Source: Candidatus Saccharibacteria bacterium UBA6040 (lineage in GTDB: Bacteria; Patescibacteriota; Saccharimonadia; Saccharimonadales; Saccharimonadaceae). Taken from it: 64,000 nt of DNA. The stretch lies in the NCBI GenBank assembly GCA_002429245.1, contig DIZA01000006.1:62001-126000 (forward strand), read 5' to 3'. The notes beneath the pieces were generated by a model. It was not told the origin of the DNA and searched no databases. It saw nothing but the letters and a program-made list of their open reading frames with translations. Shown in pieces: positions 53,949 through 62,595 of this stretch. Positions within the stretch are counted from its first letter, which is position 1. Each line of letters opens with the position of its first letter. The position numbers were made by a program, and so were the translations under genes.

Positions 53949-54872
53949 ATGATAAACAAGATTCGTTTCAGCGCACAGTGGGCACTTCCGGTGACGATCG
54001 GAACGTTCCTTCTGGCGCTGTTCGTTTTTGTACAACCAACTTTTGCGACCATTAATCAGCTACCGATTCCTGACCCAAAGCCGGGATCTTATGGACTTGA
54101 AGCAACGAAGCTCCAGGCGCCACCAACCGATGCGGCAACGATTACTACTCCGGGCAACGGTGCGTCATTCACGACTTCGCCAACAACTGTGAACGGTATT
54201 TGTACAACAGGGCTATTGGTTCAGGCGTATGACAACGGGGTTATGGGTGGTTCAGTGAATTGTACGAGTGGAAGCTTCACGATGCAGATTAGCCTATTTG
54301 CAGGTACTAATGAATTAAGCGCCATCGTCTATGATGACCTGGAACAAGCTGGTCCTGCATCGAATATTGCGACCGTTACCTATACCGATACGCACTTTAC
54401 GGCCTTTGGGGCACTAGTGACACTTACAAGCTCATACGGACGACGATCCGCTCCAGCTGGGAGCGAGCTGAGTTGGCCTTTACAACTATCTGGTGGCGCA
54501 GGCCCATATGCCTTTAGTATCGATTGGGGAGACGGAACACCGTCGGAATTGAAGAGTCAATCTTTGGCAGGCCTTATTACGATTGCGCACACCTATAAAA
54601 AAGCAGGAATCTATCAAGTGAACATCAAAGTGACTGATGTGAATGGGGTCAGCGCCTTCCTGCAGGTGGTCGCTGTGTCGAGTGGTCAAGTTGACTCGAC
54701 CGCTGCACCAACTGACAAAACAGATACAACGGCAGCGACAAAGATTCTATGGATTCCGGCCGTCATAGCCCTCGTGCTTCTTGTGCCAACGTACTGGTTA
54801 GGACGACGAAGTCAGATCGTTTCACTTCGCAGCAAGATGCTGAAAGAGCGCGACAGTTTTGAGGAAAAGTAG
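53949..54872 (+). CDS. Membrane-anchored protein with PKD domain
   Basis: 307 aa: signal peptide (~1-33), an Ig-like region with ATITTPGNGASFTTSPTTV and TVNGICTTGLLVQAYDNGVM (an Ig-like surface repeat type), a PKD domain (~175-245) with FSIDWGDGTPSELK and HTYKKAGIYQVNIKVTDVNG, then a membrane helix (~265-285) and a charged tail. PKD domains mediate protein or glycan contacts. It lies between two DUF916-like genes within the surface cluster, so it is probably another anchored component of the same assembly. Confidence 0.7.
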   Translation: MINKIRFSAQWALPVTIGTFLLALFVFVQPTFATINQLPIPDPKPGSYGLEATKLQAPPTDAATITTPGNGASFTTSPTTVNGICTTGLLVQAYDNGVMGGSVNCTSGSFTMQISLFAGTNELSAIVYDDLEQAGPASNIATVTYTDTHFTAFGALVTLTSSYGRRSAPAGSELSWPLQLSGGAGPYAFSIDWGDGTPSELKSQSLAGLITIAHTYKKAGIYQVNIKVTDVNGVSAFLQVVAVSSGQVDSTAAPTDKTDTTAATKILWIPAVIALVLLVPTYWLGRRSQIVSLRSKMLKERDSFEEK

Positions 54873-54911
54873 CTTTCTCAAGGGGTGGGGAAAACTTTTC
54901 TGAGAAACTAC

Positions 54912-54942
54912 TTGACAACCACAAGCGGTATTATGCTACACT
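54912..54942 (+). promoter_or_regulatory. Promoter of surface-protein gene D
   Basis: TTGACA (54912-54917) and an extended -10 TGCTACACT (TACACT at 54937-54942) are 19 nt apart. A leader of ~55 nt with AGAGGAAAAGGGAA precedes the ATG at 55002. An imperfect hairpin (TTTCTCA ... TGAGAAA, ~54874-54907) just upstream may end the previous transcript. Confidence 0.6.
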
Positions 54943-55001
54943 GAACTCGTATCTTGGAGAAGAAAACAAATATTTTAAAAAGAGGGTAGAGGAAAAGGGA
55001 A

Positions 55002-56138
55002 ATGAGATCTTTTAGGTTATTTAATCGCGAAAAACTGGGGTATGTGATTACCGCGGCAGCGATTTTGTTGGGTGCTTTTGTGCCCGCGCTAGCTAATGCA
55101 GCTAGTATTAGCGAGCGTTCTATTACGTTAAGTAGCTCATCCGCTGACGCATCAGGGGTTTCGTATACAGTCAACTTTACGGCAGCCACAGCTGCTGGTG
55201 CATTTGTTGTCGATTTTTGTTCAAATAGTCCAATTACCGGTGCAACATGTACTGCGCCCGCTGGTCTCATCGTGAATACTGCGACAGCGGGAACGGGATA
55301 CACTGCAAATGCAACAACTACAGACGTTGCTAACCGAGTTGAAGTGACGCCTACGACAGGTTTCGCAGCGAATGCCACTATATCTGTAGAATTGACGGGT
55401 GTGCATAACCCAACTGCTTCAGGTACATTCTATGCTCGTATCGTAACGTACGATACTGAAGCAAACGCTAAATTGTATACATCAACTGCTTTAGGGACTG
55501 GTTCGCAGGACTCAGGCGGTGTCGCGTTAGCAACTAATAATACGGTTGGTGTCTCGGGTGCTGTACTTGAAAGCATGACGTTCTGTGTTTCGGGCACAGA
55601 TATTACAGGCAGTGGGTGTAGTGTGGGTGTTACTGCTCCAACACTAACGCTTGGAACTGATCCAGGTACGGGTGTAAAAAGTCTTGCTACGGGTGTTGTC
55701 AACAGTGGCGACATTTGGACACAGATTACCACTAATGCTACGGGTGGTGCAGTTATCAACTTAAAGAGTAGTGCAACAGGTTGCGGTGGTTTGATTAACT
55801 CAAGCAAGCCAACCGACTGTTACATTACCCCTGCGGCTACAACTGGTACTATCGATCCTGTCACACAAGCAAAGTTTGGTGTGATGCTTAATACCCCTAC
55901 GGGTACAGGCACGCTACAGGCTGCAAGCGCAACGTATGACACTACAAATTATCGATTGAACTATGTTGACAGTGCAACAGGTGTCACGGGTACTTACGGA
56001 GATCCATTCCTTAATACTGCTGGTGCTCCTGCAACCGACATGACAATGAAACTTACTTTTGGGGCGAGCGCCCTCGCTTCAACGCCAGCTGGTAACTATT
56101 CAGCCGACCTAGGCTTGATTGCAACTGGTAAATTCTAG
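55002..56138 (+). CDS. Secreted surface protein, WxL-like paralogue D
   Basis: 378 aa, AGAGGAAAAGGG upstream. Signal peptide (~1-34, ending ANAAS). The N-terminal module is SERSITLSSSSADASGVSYT followed by the cysteine pair VDFCSNSPITGATCTAPAGL, as in paralogues B and C. A second module begins VLESMTFCVSGTDITGSGCS and contains DCYITPAA; the chain ends STPAGNYSADLGLIATGKF. It is rich in Thr, Gly and Ala, with beta structure throughout. It is followed by an intrinsic terminator, then the second DUF916-like gene. No catalytic motif is visible. Confidence 0.65.
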   Translation: MRSFRLFNREKLGYVITAAAILLGAFVPALANAASISERSITLSSSSADASGVSYTVNFTAATAAGAFVVDFCSNSPITGATCTAPAGLIVNTATAGTGYTANATTTDVANRVEVTPTTGFAANATISVELTGVHNPTASGTFYARIVTYDTEANAKLYTSTALGTGSQDSGGVALATNNTVGVSGAVLESMTFCVSGTDITGSGCSVGVTAPTLTLGTDPGTGVKSLATGVVNSGDIWTQITTNATGGAVINLKSSATGCGGLINSSKPTDCYITPAATTGTIDPVTQAKFGVMLNTPTGTGTLQAASATYDTTNYRLNYVDSATGVTGTYGDPFLNTAGAPATDMTMKLTFGASALASTPAGNYSADLGLIATGKF

Positions 56139-56156
56139 TTCTCCGATCTCTTAAAA

Positions 56157-56188
56157 ACAAATACCTCCGCTCCGGGGGTATTTGTTTT
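56157..56188 (+). terminator. Intrinsic terminator after surface-protein gene D
   Basis: ACAAATACC (56157-56165) pairs with GGTATTTGT (56177-56185) around an 11-nt GC-rich loop, followed by T residues. A run of A before the stem means it could also work on the other strand. Confidence 0.85.
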
Positions 56189-56258
56189 ATATATGTGTGC
56201 TTGCAAACATAACCACATCTGTTATTATGGAAAGTAATTGTTAAAGGGGAAACCAATA

Positions 56259-57293
56259 GTGTTTGTAAAACGAGGTCTTCAAGTGAACGCCCGAACGATG
56301 GTAGCGTTTGCGATAGTTCTTTCCGTCACCATGGCTTTATTGATGAGCTCACATTCGTTTGCGGTAACGTCAAGTAATAACGCCCCTAACACGCTTAAAG
56401 TGTCACCAGTGCGTTCTGATGTTGTGATCTTGCCAGGTGAGACGAAAACAGTTCAAGTAACTGTTACCAACCTTACTAACCAAGACATGACCATAAGTCC
56501 AATTGAAAACGATTTTATTTCTGCTGACGAAAGTGGAACACCTGCACTTATTCTTGATGCTGATAAGTATGCTCCGACGCATAGTCTTAAACGCTTCATG
56601 ACTCCACTGACAAATGTGACAATTCCAGCCAATAAAGCTAAGCTTGTGAGTGTTGTCATTACTGTACCAAAAACTGCTCAACCTGGTGGATACTTCGGAG
56701 CGATTCGTTTCGCACCAGCTTCGGTTGATGGTGGGGCACAGGTTAATCTGAGCGGTAGTGTTGCGTCTCTGATCCTGCTGACAGTACCCGGTAACGCTGT
56801 TGAGCAACTCAACCTGACCGAGTTTGCGATTCAGCAAAACGGCAAGTCTAATGCACTCTTCACGACCTCCGACGGACTTGGTGTTACCTTCCGCTTTGAA
56901 AACAAGGGAAGTGTACAGCTTGGTCCATTCGGCAAAATTTCAGTTCAAAAGAACGGTAAACTAATTTACGATAAAGACTTTAACAACCAAAACCCTCGTG
57001 ATGTCATTCTGCCAGACAGTGCCCGTCGCTGGAATGTCCCTCTGGAAAAGATCGACGGATTTGGTAAATACACTGTTATGGCAACCCTTACCTACGGATC
57101 TAAGAATCAAACAGTTGATGTGACTCGAACCTTCTGGGTTATCCCTGTTAGCTACATGATTGGTGCCGGTGTTGCACTGCTCCTACTTATCGCATTAGTT
57201 ATCTTCATCATCTGGTTCATCCGACACAAGCGTCAACGCCGCGCTCCACGTAGCCGTAGTGGCGGACTCAGTGTTGGCCGTAGCCGACGCTAA
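56259..57293 (+). CDS. DUF916-like membrane-anchored protein 2 (WxL-interacting-protein-like)
   Basis: About 344 aa from GTG at 56259, chosen because AAAGGGG lies 9 nt upstream; an in-frame TTG at 56238 precedes that site. Signal peptide (~1-36), domain 1 with LKVSPVRSDVVILPGETKTV, QVTVTNLTNQDMTISPIEND, NVTIPANKAKLVSVVITVP and GGYFGAIRFAP, then domain 2, a membrane helix (~302-324) and a strongly basic tail (RHKRQRRAPRSRS). The layout and the PGExxxxxVxVxNxT pattern parallel the protein at 52837 and DUF916 proteins generally. Confidence 0.72.
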   Translation: MFVKRGLQVNARTMVAFAIVLSVTMALLMSSHSFAVTSSNNAPNTLKVSPVRSDVVILPGETKTVQVTVTNLTNQDMTISPIENDFISADESGTPALILDADKYAPTHSLKRFMTPLTNVTIPANKAKLVSVVITVPKTAQPGGYFGAIRFAPASVDGGAQVNLSGSVASLILLTVPGNAVEQLNLTEFAIQQNGKSNALFTTSDGLGVTFRFENKGSVQLGPFGKISVQKNGKLIYDKDFNNQNPRDVILPDSARRWNVPLEKIDGFGKYTVMATLTYGSKNQTVDVTRTFWVIPVSYMIGAGVALLLLIALVIFIIWFIRHKRQRRAPRSRSGGLSVGRSRR

Positions 57294-57383
57294 TATATAG
57301 CCGAGTCTTAATTCACAACTTATTTTAAGGTTTGCTCAGTACACTAGGCTCAATAAGCAAAATCGATAAGTATAAGGATACAC

Positions 57384-57893
57384 ATGTACCCCGAGAAACC
57401 AACCAACACGGCATTAAAAGTAACTTCAGGTGTCGCTGTTATTATTGCTGTTGTCCTCGTGACGATCGCGTCAGCCGTATCCGCAAATGACAAGAAGCAA
57501 CAGACTGCAACGACCGCAAATCAAACAACGTCTGCTTCTATCAGCGCGACGACAACCCCAGCAACATCTACGACAACGACTCCGTCGACTTCAACGAGTT
57601 ATAAAGACGGCACCTACACGGCCTCAAACCAATATTATGTCCCCCATGGCTACGAAGACATCAAAGTCACGCTGACGGTGAAGTCCGGTGTCGTGACAAG
57701 CTCAACGGTCGTCAATAGTGAGAACGATCGTGAATCACAAATCTTCCAAGAAGACTTCGCGTCAATGTACAAGTCATATGTAGTCGGCAAGAATATTGAT
57801 GGATTGAATCTTTCATCGGTCGCCGGCGCATCGGATACAACCAGCGGGTTTAATAGCGCAGTCAACGACATTCAAAATCAAGCAAAAGCCTAA
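57384..57893 (+). CDS. Extracytosolic FMN-binding-domain protein
   Basis: 169 aa: an N-terminal membrane/signal helix (~13-34), a Thr/Ser-rich linker (~40-72), and an FMN_bind domain with SYKDGTYTASNQYYVPHGYE, IKVTLTVKSGVVTSSTVV and VAGASDTTSGFNSAV. In this family a Ser/Thr after a S/T-G-A motif is flavinylated by ApbE; the best candidate is the AGAS segment or the following TTSG. TATAAG at 57371-57376 ends 7 nt before the ATG. The neighbouring NqrB/RnfD-FNR fusion would supply electrons. No apbE lies in the window. Confidence 0.82.
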   Translation: MYPEKPTNTALKVTSGVAVIIAVVLVTIASAVSANDKKQQTATTANQTTSASISATTTPATSTTTTPSTSTSYKDGTYTASNQYYVPHGYEDIKVTLTVKSGVVTSSTVVNSENDRESQIFQEDFASMYKSYVVGKNIDGLNLSSVAGASDTTSGFNSAVNDIQNQAKA

Positions 57894-57916
57894 CTAATTA
57901 GATTAAAATACATACT

Positions 57917-59422
57917 ATGAATATCCTTGATCCTCTTTTGAACAAGATTACGATGTACAAGCTGGTCGCTTTTGGGCTAGGGATTATCAGTGTCCTTGGA
58001 ATTATCCTTGCCGCTGCTGGTCGAATCTCGATGGATCCGTCGACGATGGTCCTTTCATTGGCATTACTCGCAGTATCATCATTTGTTACTGAGTTCATAT
58101 TCTCAAAGATATGGCGTCGCCCACTGAACACCGAATCATGGGCAATCACGACGTTCATCATCTTCTTGATTTTCCCTGCGCCAAAAAGTGGACTAGAGGT
58201 CGTCATTACACTATTGGTCGGTGGTCTGGCGAGTAGTTCAAAGTACTTAATTGCTTGGAAGGGGAAGCACATCTTCAACCCAGCTGCACTTGCGGTGGCG
58301 GTCGTGGGGATATTAAACCTGCAGATTACCACCTGGTGGGTCGGGAGCGCCGCACTATGGCTAGTGACACTGATCTTTGGATTGTTAGTTGTCCGAAAGA
58401 TTCGAAAGTTTACGTTACTATTCGCATTTGTTGGTACGGCGTTAATCTTACAGCTCATTACGTTCTTGGTTGATGGGACGCTTAGTCCAACGATCATTCA
58501 GAGCGTTTTGATTGCCTCGCCACTGATCTTCTTATCAACTATCATGCTCACTGAACCGGCGACGATGCCTCCACGACGTTTCCAGCAGGTGATATTTGGT
58601 GTCATTATTGCCATTTTGTATGTTGAGGCTTGGAAGATCGGTCCGCTGACAATTTATCCAGAAGTAGCGCTACTGCTTGGTAATATCTACGCCTTTGTTA
58701 TATCGCCGAAGTTTAAAGTTGAAATGCGACTCAAAGAGATACAGAAAATCTCTGATCGTGTTATGAATTACGTTTTTATACCTACGGAACGGTTTAACTT
58801 TATCGCTGGACAATATATGGAGTGGACACTTGATCACGTTACACTCGACTTTAGGGGTAATCGTCGCTCATTTACGATTGCTTCGTCGCCAACCGAAGAG
58901 ACAGTTCAGCTGGGTGTGAAGTTCTATAATCCTTCAAGTACGTTCAAATACACACTCAGTAATATGAAACCCGGTGACACAATTTACGCGAGCCAACTAG
59001 CGGGTAACTTTGTCCTAAAAGGGAACGAACGGAAGAAATTGGTATTTATCGCTGGTGGCATTGGCGTGACGCCATTTCGAAGCATGGTGAAGTATGTGAC
59101 CGATACGCAACTCGCTGCGGACATCGTCGTGATATATGCAGTCGGTGATCCTAGTGAATTTGCGTATCTTGAAGAATTCAAACAAGCAGAGAAGTACGGA
59201 GTTAAGCTGGCGCGCGTTGTGACATCTCCAAAAACAACCGAAGACGGATACCTGCATGCACAAGTAAATGCCGAGCTGATTTCTCAGCTTGTCCCAGATT
59301 ATAACGATCGATTCTTCTATATTTCTGGACCAAATGTGATGGTCGACGCAACACGTGCACAGCTAAGTTCTATCGGTGTTCCGAGAGCACGAATTAAGAA
59401 AGATCATTTCTCAGGCTACTAA
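57917..59422 (+). CDS. NqrB/RnfD-like membrane domain fused to ferredoxin-NAD(P)H reductase domain
   Basis: 501 aa. Residues ~1-265 form ~8-9 membrane helices of the NqrB/RnfD type, with GKHIFNPAALAVAVVG (the HxxNP region) and MLTEPATMPPRRFQQ, equivalent to the TDPxTSP loop. Residues ~270-501 are an FNR-like flavoreductase: FIAGQYMEWTL, RRSFTIASSP (FAD site, RxxS), FIAGGIGVTPFRSMVKY (NAD(P) loop) and FFYISGPNVMVD. It should carry electrons from NAD(P)H to flavins across the membrane, presumably to the FMN protein 23 nt upstream. TAAAAT at 57904-57909 ends 7 nt before the ATG. Confidence 0.85.
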   Translation: MNILDPLLNKITMYKLVAFGLGIISVLGIILAAAGRISMDPSTMVLSLALLAVSSFVTEFIFSKIWRRPLNTESWAITTFIIFLIFPAPKSGLEVVITLLVGGLASSSKYLIAWKGKHIFNPAALAVAVVGILNLQITTWWVGSAALWLVTLIFGLLVVRKIRKFTLLFAFVGTALILQLITFLVDGTLSPTIIQSVLIASPLIFLSTIMLTEPATMPPRRFQQVIFGVIIAILYVEAWKIGPLTIYPEVALLLGNIYAFVISPKFKVEMRLKEIQKISDRVMNYVFIPTERFNFIAGQYMEWTLDHVTLDFRGNRRSFTIASSPTEETVQLGVKFYNPSSTFKYTLSNMKPGDTIYASQLAGNFVLKGNERKKLVFIAGGIGVTPFRSMVKYVTDTQLAADIVVIYAVGDPSEFAYLEEFKQAEKYGVKLARVVTSPKTTEDGYLHAQVNAELISQLVPDYNDRFFYISGPNVMVDATRAQLSSIGVPRARIKKDHFSGY

Positions 59423-59449
59423 GCCTCAATCTATAGATTTGACCACAAG

Positions 59450-59478
59450 TTGACACTTTGAATTGGGGGCATTATGCT
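59450..59478 (+). promoter_or_regulatory. Consensus promoter giving a leaderless NRAMP-like mRNA
   Basis: TTGACA (59450-59455), 17-nt spacer, TATGCT (59473-59478), then 7 nt to the ATG at 59486. An earlier in-frame ATG at 59474 lies inside the -10 box and cannot be the start of this transcript. Confidence 0.8.
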
Positions 59479-59485
59479 TGTCCTA

Positions 59486-60856
59486 ATGATTGAAAATCCT
59501 GACGAACAGATCCGTGATATTGAGGAGGAGATACTAAATCCACCTGCGGCGTTCCGACGTGCTTCAAAAAACAAAAAAGGCTTCGGTCGTTTCATGCGTA
59601 TTCTCGGTCCTGGCGTTGTGACGGGCGCTGCAGATGATGATCCATCGGGAATTGCCACCTACTCGCAAGCAGGGGCTCAATTCGGCCTGCAATTGCCGTG
59701 GACGATGCTTTTCACGTATCCGCTTATGACTGCCGTACAGGAGGCCTGTGCGAGGGTGGGGGCTGTCACAGGTAAGGGCTTGGCTGCGATTATTCGCGAG
59801 CATTACTCTAAAAAGATTTTATTCCCTGTTATTTTACTGGTCGTTGCAGCGAACACCTTTAATATTGGGTCTGATATCGGGGCGATGGCTGCCAGTACAC
59901 GGCTTCTTATTCCAGGAGTACCATTTTCTCTACTCGCACTCGGGTTTGCGGTTCTTATGATCCTACTTGAGATCTTTGTGCCGTACCGTGTCTATGTCCG
60001 TTTATTGAAGTGGCTGGCTCTCGCGTTATTCTCGTACTTTATCACCGCTTTCCTCGTCCATGTGCCGTGGCTAGAGGTGTTGAAGGCGACATTGATTCCT
60101 CACTTTGAGTTTAATACCGAGTTCCTCTATATGATCGTGGCGATTTTTGGAACAACTATTTCTCCGTATCTGTTCTTTTGGCAGGCGAGTAATGTAGTTG
60201 AAGATGAAGTTGCCGAGCATCGTGTCGCACAAAAGGGCGGTATTCCAAAGATCTCAAAACGATACATCCGTCGACTTCGTATCGACACCGCCGTTGGGAT
60301 GTTATTTTCGAACGTCACTGCTTGGTTCATCATTGTCGTTGGTGCGGTCGTCCTTGGTGCACACGGCATTACAAATATTGGCAGCGCCGCTGATGCCGCA
60401 AAAGCAATTGAACCACTGGTGCAAGGCTTTCCGAACGCTGGCTATATCTCAAAAGTGATCTTCGCCATCGGTATCATCGGTATCGGCCTGATGAGCGTGC
60501 CTGTCCTTGCAGGATCTTCGTCGTACGCGATCTCTGAAACGTTTAACTGGAAAGAAGGGTTGTTCCGTAAATTCAAGCAAGCTCGTGAGTTTTACCTCAT
60601 CATCATCATCGGTACACTGATCGGCTTGTCATTCAACTTTATCGGTCTTGATCCAATTCGCGCATTGATCTTTACAGCGGTCTTTAACGGTATCGCTGCA
60701 GTGCCTCTGATCTACTTCATCGCCAAGCTTTCTAGTCGTGAAGATGTGATGGGTGAGTACAAGAGTGGGCGTTGGTCAAAACTTGGCCTTTGGGTTGCGT
60801 TCTCAGTCATGGGAATTTTCGCGGTTCTCCTCCTTAAATCAATCATTTTACCTTAG
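59486..60856 (+). CDS. NRAMP-related divalent metal transporter (NRMT-like)
   Basis: About 456 aa with ~11 membrane helices. The family frame is clear: LGPGVVTGAADDDPSGIATY in helix 1, QLPWTMLFTYPLMTAVQEA, and helix 6 with IFGTTISPYLFFWQASNVVE. The metal-site motifs are altered: DPGN reads DPSG and the helix-6 MPH reads SPY. In SLC11 proteins these bind Mn2+/Fe2+; losing the Asn and Met resembles NRAMP-related Mg2+ transporters (NRMTs). The substrate is therefore more likely Mg2+ or another hard metal than Mn2+/Fe2+. The start is fixed by the promoter at 59450-59478. Confidence 0.85.
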   Translation: MIENPDEQIRDIEEEILNPPAAFRRASKNKKGFGRFMRILGPGVVTGAADDDPSGIATYSQAGAQFGLQLPWTMLFTYPLMTAVQEACARVGAVTGKGLAAIIREHYSKKILFPVILLVVAANTFNIGSDIGAMAASTRLLIPGVPFSLLALGFAVLMILLEIFVPYRVYVRLLKWLALALFSYFITAFLVHVPWLEVLKATLIPHFEFNTEFLYMIVAIFGTTISPYLFFWQASNVVEDEVAEHRVAQKGGIPKISKRYIRRLRIDTAVGMLFSNVTAWFIIVVGAVVLGAHGITNIGSAADAAKAIEPLVQGFPNAGYISKVIFAIGIIGIGLMSVPVLAGSSSYAISETFNWKEGLFRKFKQAREFYLIIIIGTLIGLSFNFIGLDPIRALIFTAVFNGIAAVPLIYFIAKLSSREDVMGEYKSGRWSKLGLWVAFSVMGIFAVLLLKSIILP

Positions 60857-60903
60857 CGCAATCTTTGCTATACTAAATATAGTAATTTAGAGAAAGAAAT
60901 AAT

Positions 60904-61977
60904 ATGGAATTAGGTGTCTTTAGTTTTGGTGATGTGCAACGAGCAAAAGACGGCTCGCTTGGGCCAACCAGTGAATCAGTCACAAACTTATTAGAAGCGA
61001 TTCAACTCGCTGATAAAGTAGGCCTGGATGTCTTTGGTATCGGCGAACACCACACCGAGTATTTTCCGGCATCGTCGCCATCAACACTCATCGCTGCCGC
61101 CGCCGCTACGACGAAAAACATCAAACTTACCAGCGCAGTGACGGTCTTGAGTACTGATGATCCTGTTCGTGTCTATCAACAGTTCGCAACTGCCGACATT
61201 ATCTCGGGTGGACGTGTTGAAATTATCGCCGGACGTGGTTCGTCAACGGAATCATTTCCATTATTTGGGTATGACCTTCGTGACTACGACGAATTATATG
61301 CCGAGAAACTTGATTTGTTATTAAAGATTAACGCCAGCGAAGACGGCAAGGTGACGTGGGAAGGAAAGTTTCGACCAGCGCTCGATAATGTTGAGATCGT
61401 CCCCCGTCCAAAAGAGAAGATGAACATCTGGCTTGCTACCGGTGGAAACCCAGAATCATCGATTCGTGCGGCTCGCCTAGGGCTTCCAATTACGTACGCC
61501 ATTATTGGTGGTCACGTATCACGCTTTGCACCTTTAGTTGAGTTGTACCACGAAGCCGCTCGTCAGTATAAAACGCCGAATGCTGATGTGAGAGTTGCAA
61601 TTGCAACACCCGGTTTCATCGCTGAAGATGCAAAAGACGCCAAAGATACATTCTGGAAAGCGTGGAGCTGGGCAATGACAACCTTAGGGAAAGTGCGTGG
61701 CTTTGCGGCACCAACTCGTGATCACTACGATGCTGAATCAAATCGCGACGGTGCATTGTTTGCAGGCAGTCCTGAGGAAATCGCTGGGCGCATTCTGGAA
61801 CTCCATAAACGGATCGGACATACTCGTCACATTTTCCAGATGGATACAGGCCAGTTACCACATGATAAGTTCTTAAAATCTATCGAACTCTTAGGAACAA
61901 AAGTCGCGCCGATTGTTCGCGCAGCCCTGGAAGAAGAAAAGAAGAAAGAGGAGAATGCCAAAAATGCCAAAGCCTAA
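60904..61977 (+). CDS. Luciferase-like (LLM class) flavin-dependent oxidoreductase
   Basis: 357 aa TIM-barrel protein: MELGVFSFGDVQ, GLDVFGIGEHHTEYFPASSP, ITLTSAV-like NIKLTSAVTVLSTDDPVRVY and GGRVEIIAGRGSSTESFPLF. These are the usual flavin/F420-binding stretches of bacterial luciferase-like monooxygenases. FMN or F420 use cannot be told apart by eye. A Lys/Glu/Asn-rich tail ends the chain. GAGAAAG precedes the ATG, and a TATACT box lies about 40 nt upstream. Its last 14 nt overlap the next gene, an F420-reductase-like protein. Confidence 0.87.
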   Translation: MELGVFSFGDVQRAKDGSLGPTSESVTNLLEAIQLADKVGLDVFGIGEHHTEYFPASSPSTLIAAAAATTKNIKLTSAVTVLSTDDPVRVYQQFATADIISGGRVEIIAGRGSSTESFPLFGYDLRDYDELYAEKLDLLLKINASEDGKVTWEGKFRPALDNVEIVPRPKEKMNIWLATGGNPESSIRAARLGLPITYAIIGGHVSRFAPLVELYHEAARQYKTPNADVRVAIATPGFIAEDAKDAKDTFWKAWSWAMTTLGKVRGFAAPTRDHYDAESNRDGALFAGSPEEIAGRILELHKRIGHTRHIFQMDTGQLPHDKFLKSIELLGTKVAPIVRAALEEEKKKEENAKNAKA

Positions 61978-62578
61978 AATAGGCGTCATTGGATCGGGCA
62001 GACTCGGCACCGCAATCGCTCGCCAAGGTTCAAAAGCAGGCTACGAAGTACGGATTGCCAACTCACGCGGTCCAGAAAGTCTTGGTCTTATGTTGAGCGT
62101 GCTTCTTCCTGGCGTTGTCGCAGGCACGGTCGATGAGGTGATCGGACAAAGCGATGTCATTGTTCTGGCTATCCCACTTAATCAATATAAGACCTTGAAG
62201 CCTGAACTATTCGCGGAAAAAATCGTCATTGATGCGATGAATTATTGGCCACCAACTGAAGGTGCGATCGAAGAATTTATGAATGAAAACGTTACTTCAA
62301 GTGAATACATTCAACAGTATTTAAAAAATGCCCGTGTCGTTAAAACACTGAATCATATCGCCTATAACGAACTTGAACAGCATCATCTTTCGGCGGGTGA
62401 TCCAAAGCGACGCGCGATGGTTCTGGCAGGGGATGATAGGACAGCAAAGACTGTCGTCTCTGAACTTATTGATGCGATTGGGTTTGATCCTGTTGATCTT
62501 GGAGAATTAAAAAATGGCAGGAAGTTTCAGCCCGATACAAAGCTATTCAATGCACGCTACCTTGCGAATGATCTGTAA
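61964..62578 (+). CDS. NADPH-dependent F420 reductase-like protein
   Basis: About 204 aa starting at 61964 (MPKPKIGVIG), which has GAGGAG at 10-nt spacing; an in-frame ATG at 61955 is only 1 nt from that site. The N-terminal Rossmann motif is IGVIGSGRLGTAIARQGSKA followed by IANSRGPESL, then VIVLAIPLNQY and IDAMNYWPPTEG. This is the NADP_Rossmann/F420_oxidored pattern. Members reduce F420 with NADPH or act as other dehydrogenases. Co-translation with an LLM oxidoreductase supports a shared redox step. No F420 biosynthesis gene is in the window. Confidence 0.83.
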   Translation: MPKPKIGVIGSGRLGTAIARQGSKAGYEVRIANSRGPESLGLMLSVLLPGVVAGTVDEVIGQSDVIVLAIPLNQYKTLKPELFAEKIVIDAMNYWPPTEGAIEEFMNENVTSSEYIQQYLKNARVVKTLNHIAYNELEQHHLSAGDPKRRAMVLAGDDRTAKTVVSELIDAIGFDPVDLGELKNGRKFQPDTKLFNARYLANDL

Positions 62579-62595
62579 AAATAGTTGAGTAGTGC

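Noticed and set aside
57898..58497. 199-codon minus-strand frame opposite the NqrB/RnfD region
   Set aside because: Antisense to a clear membrane-protein gene; no start signal and no family pattern.
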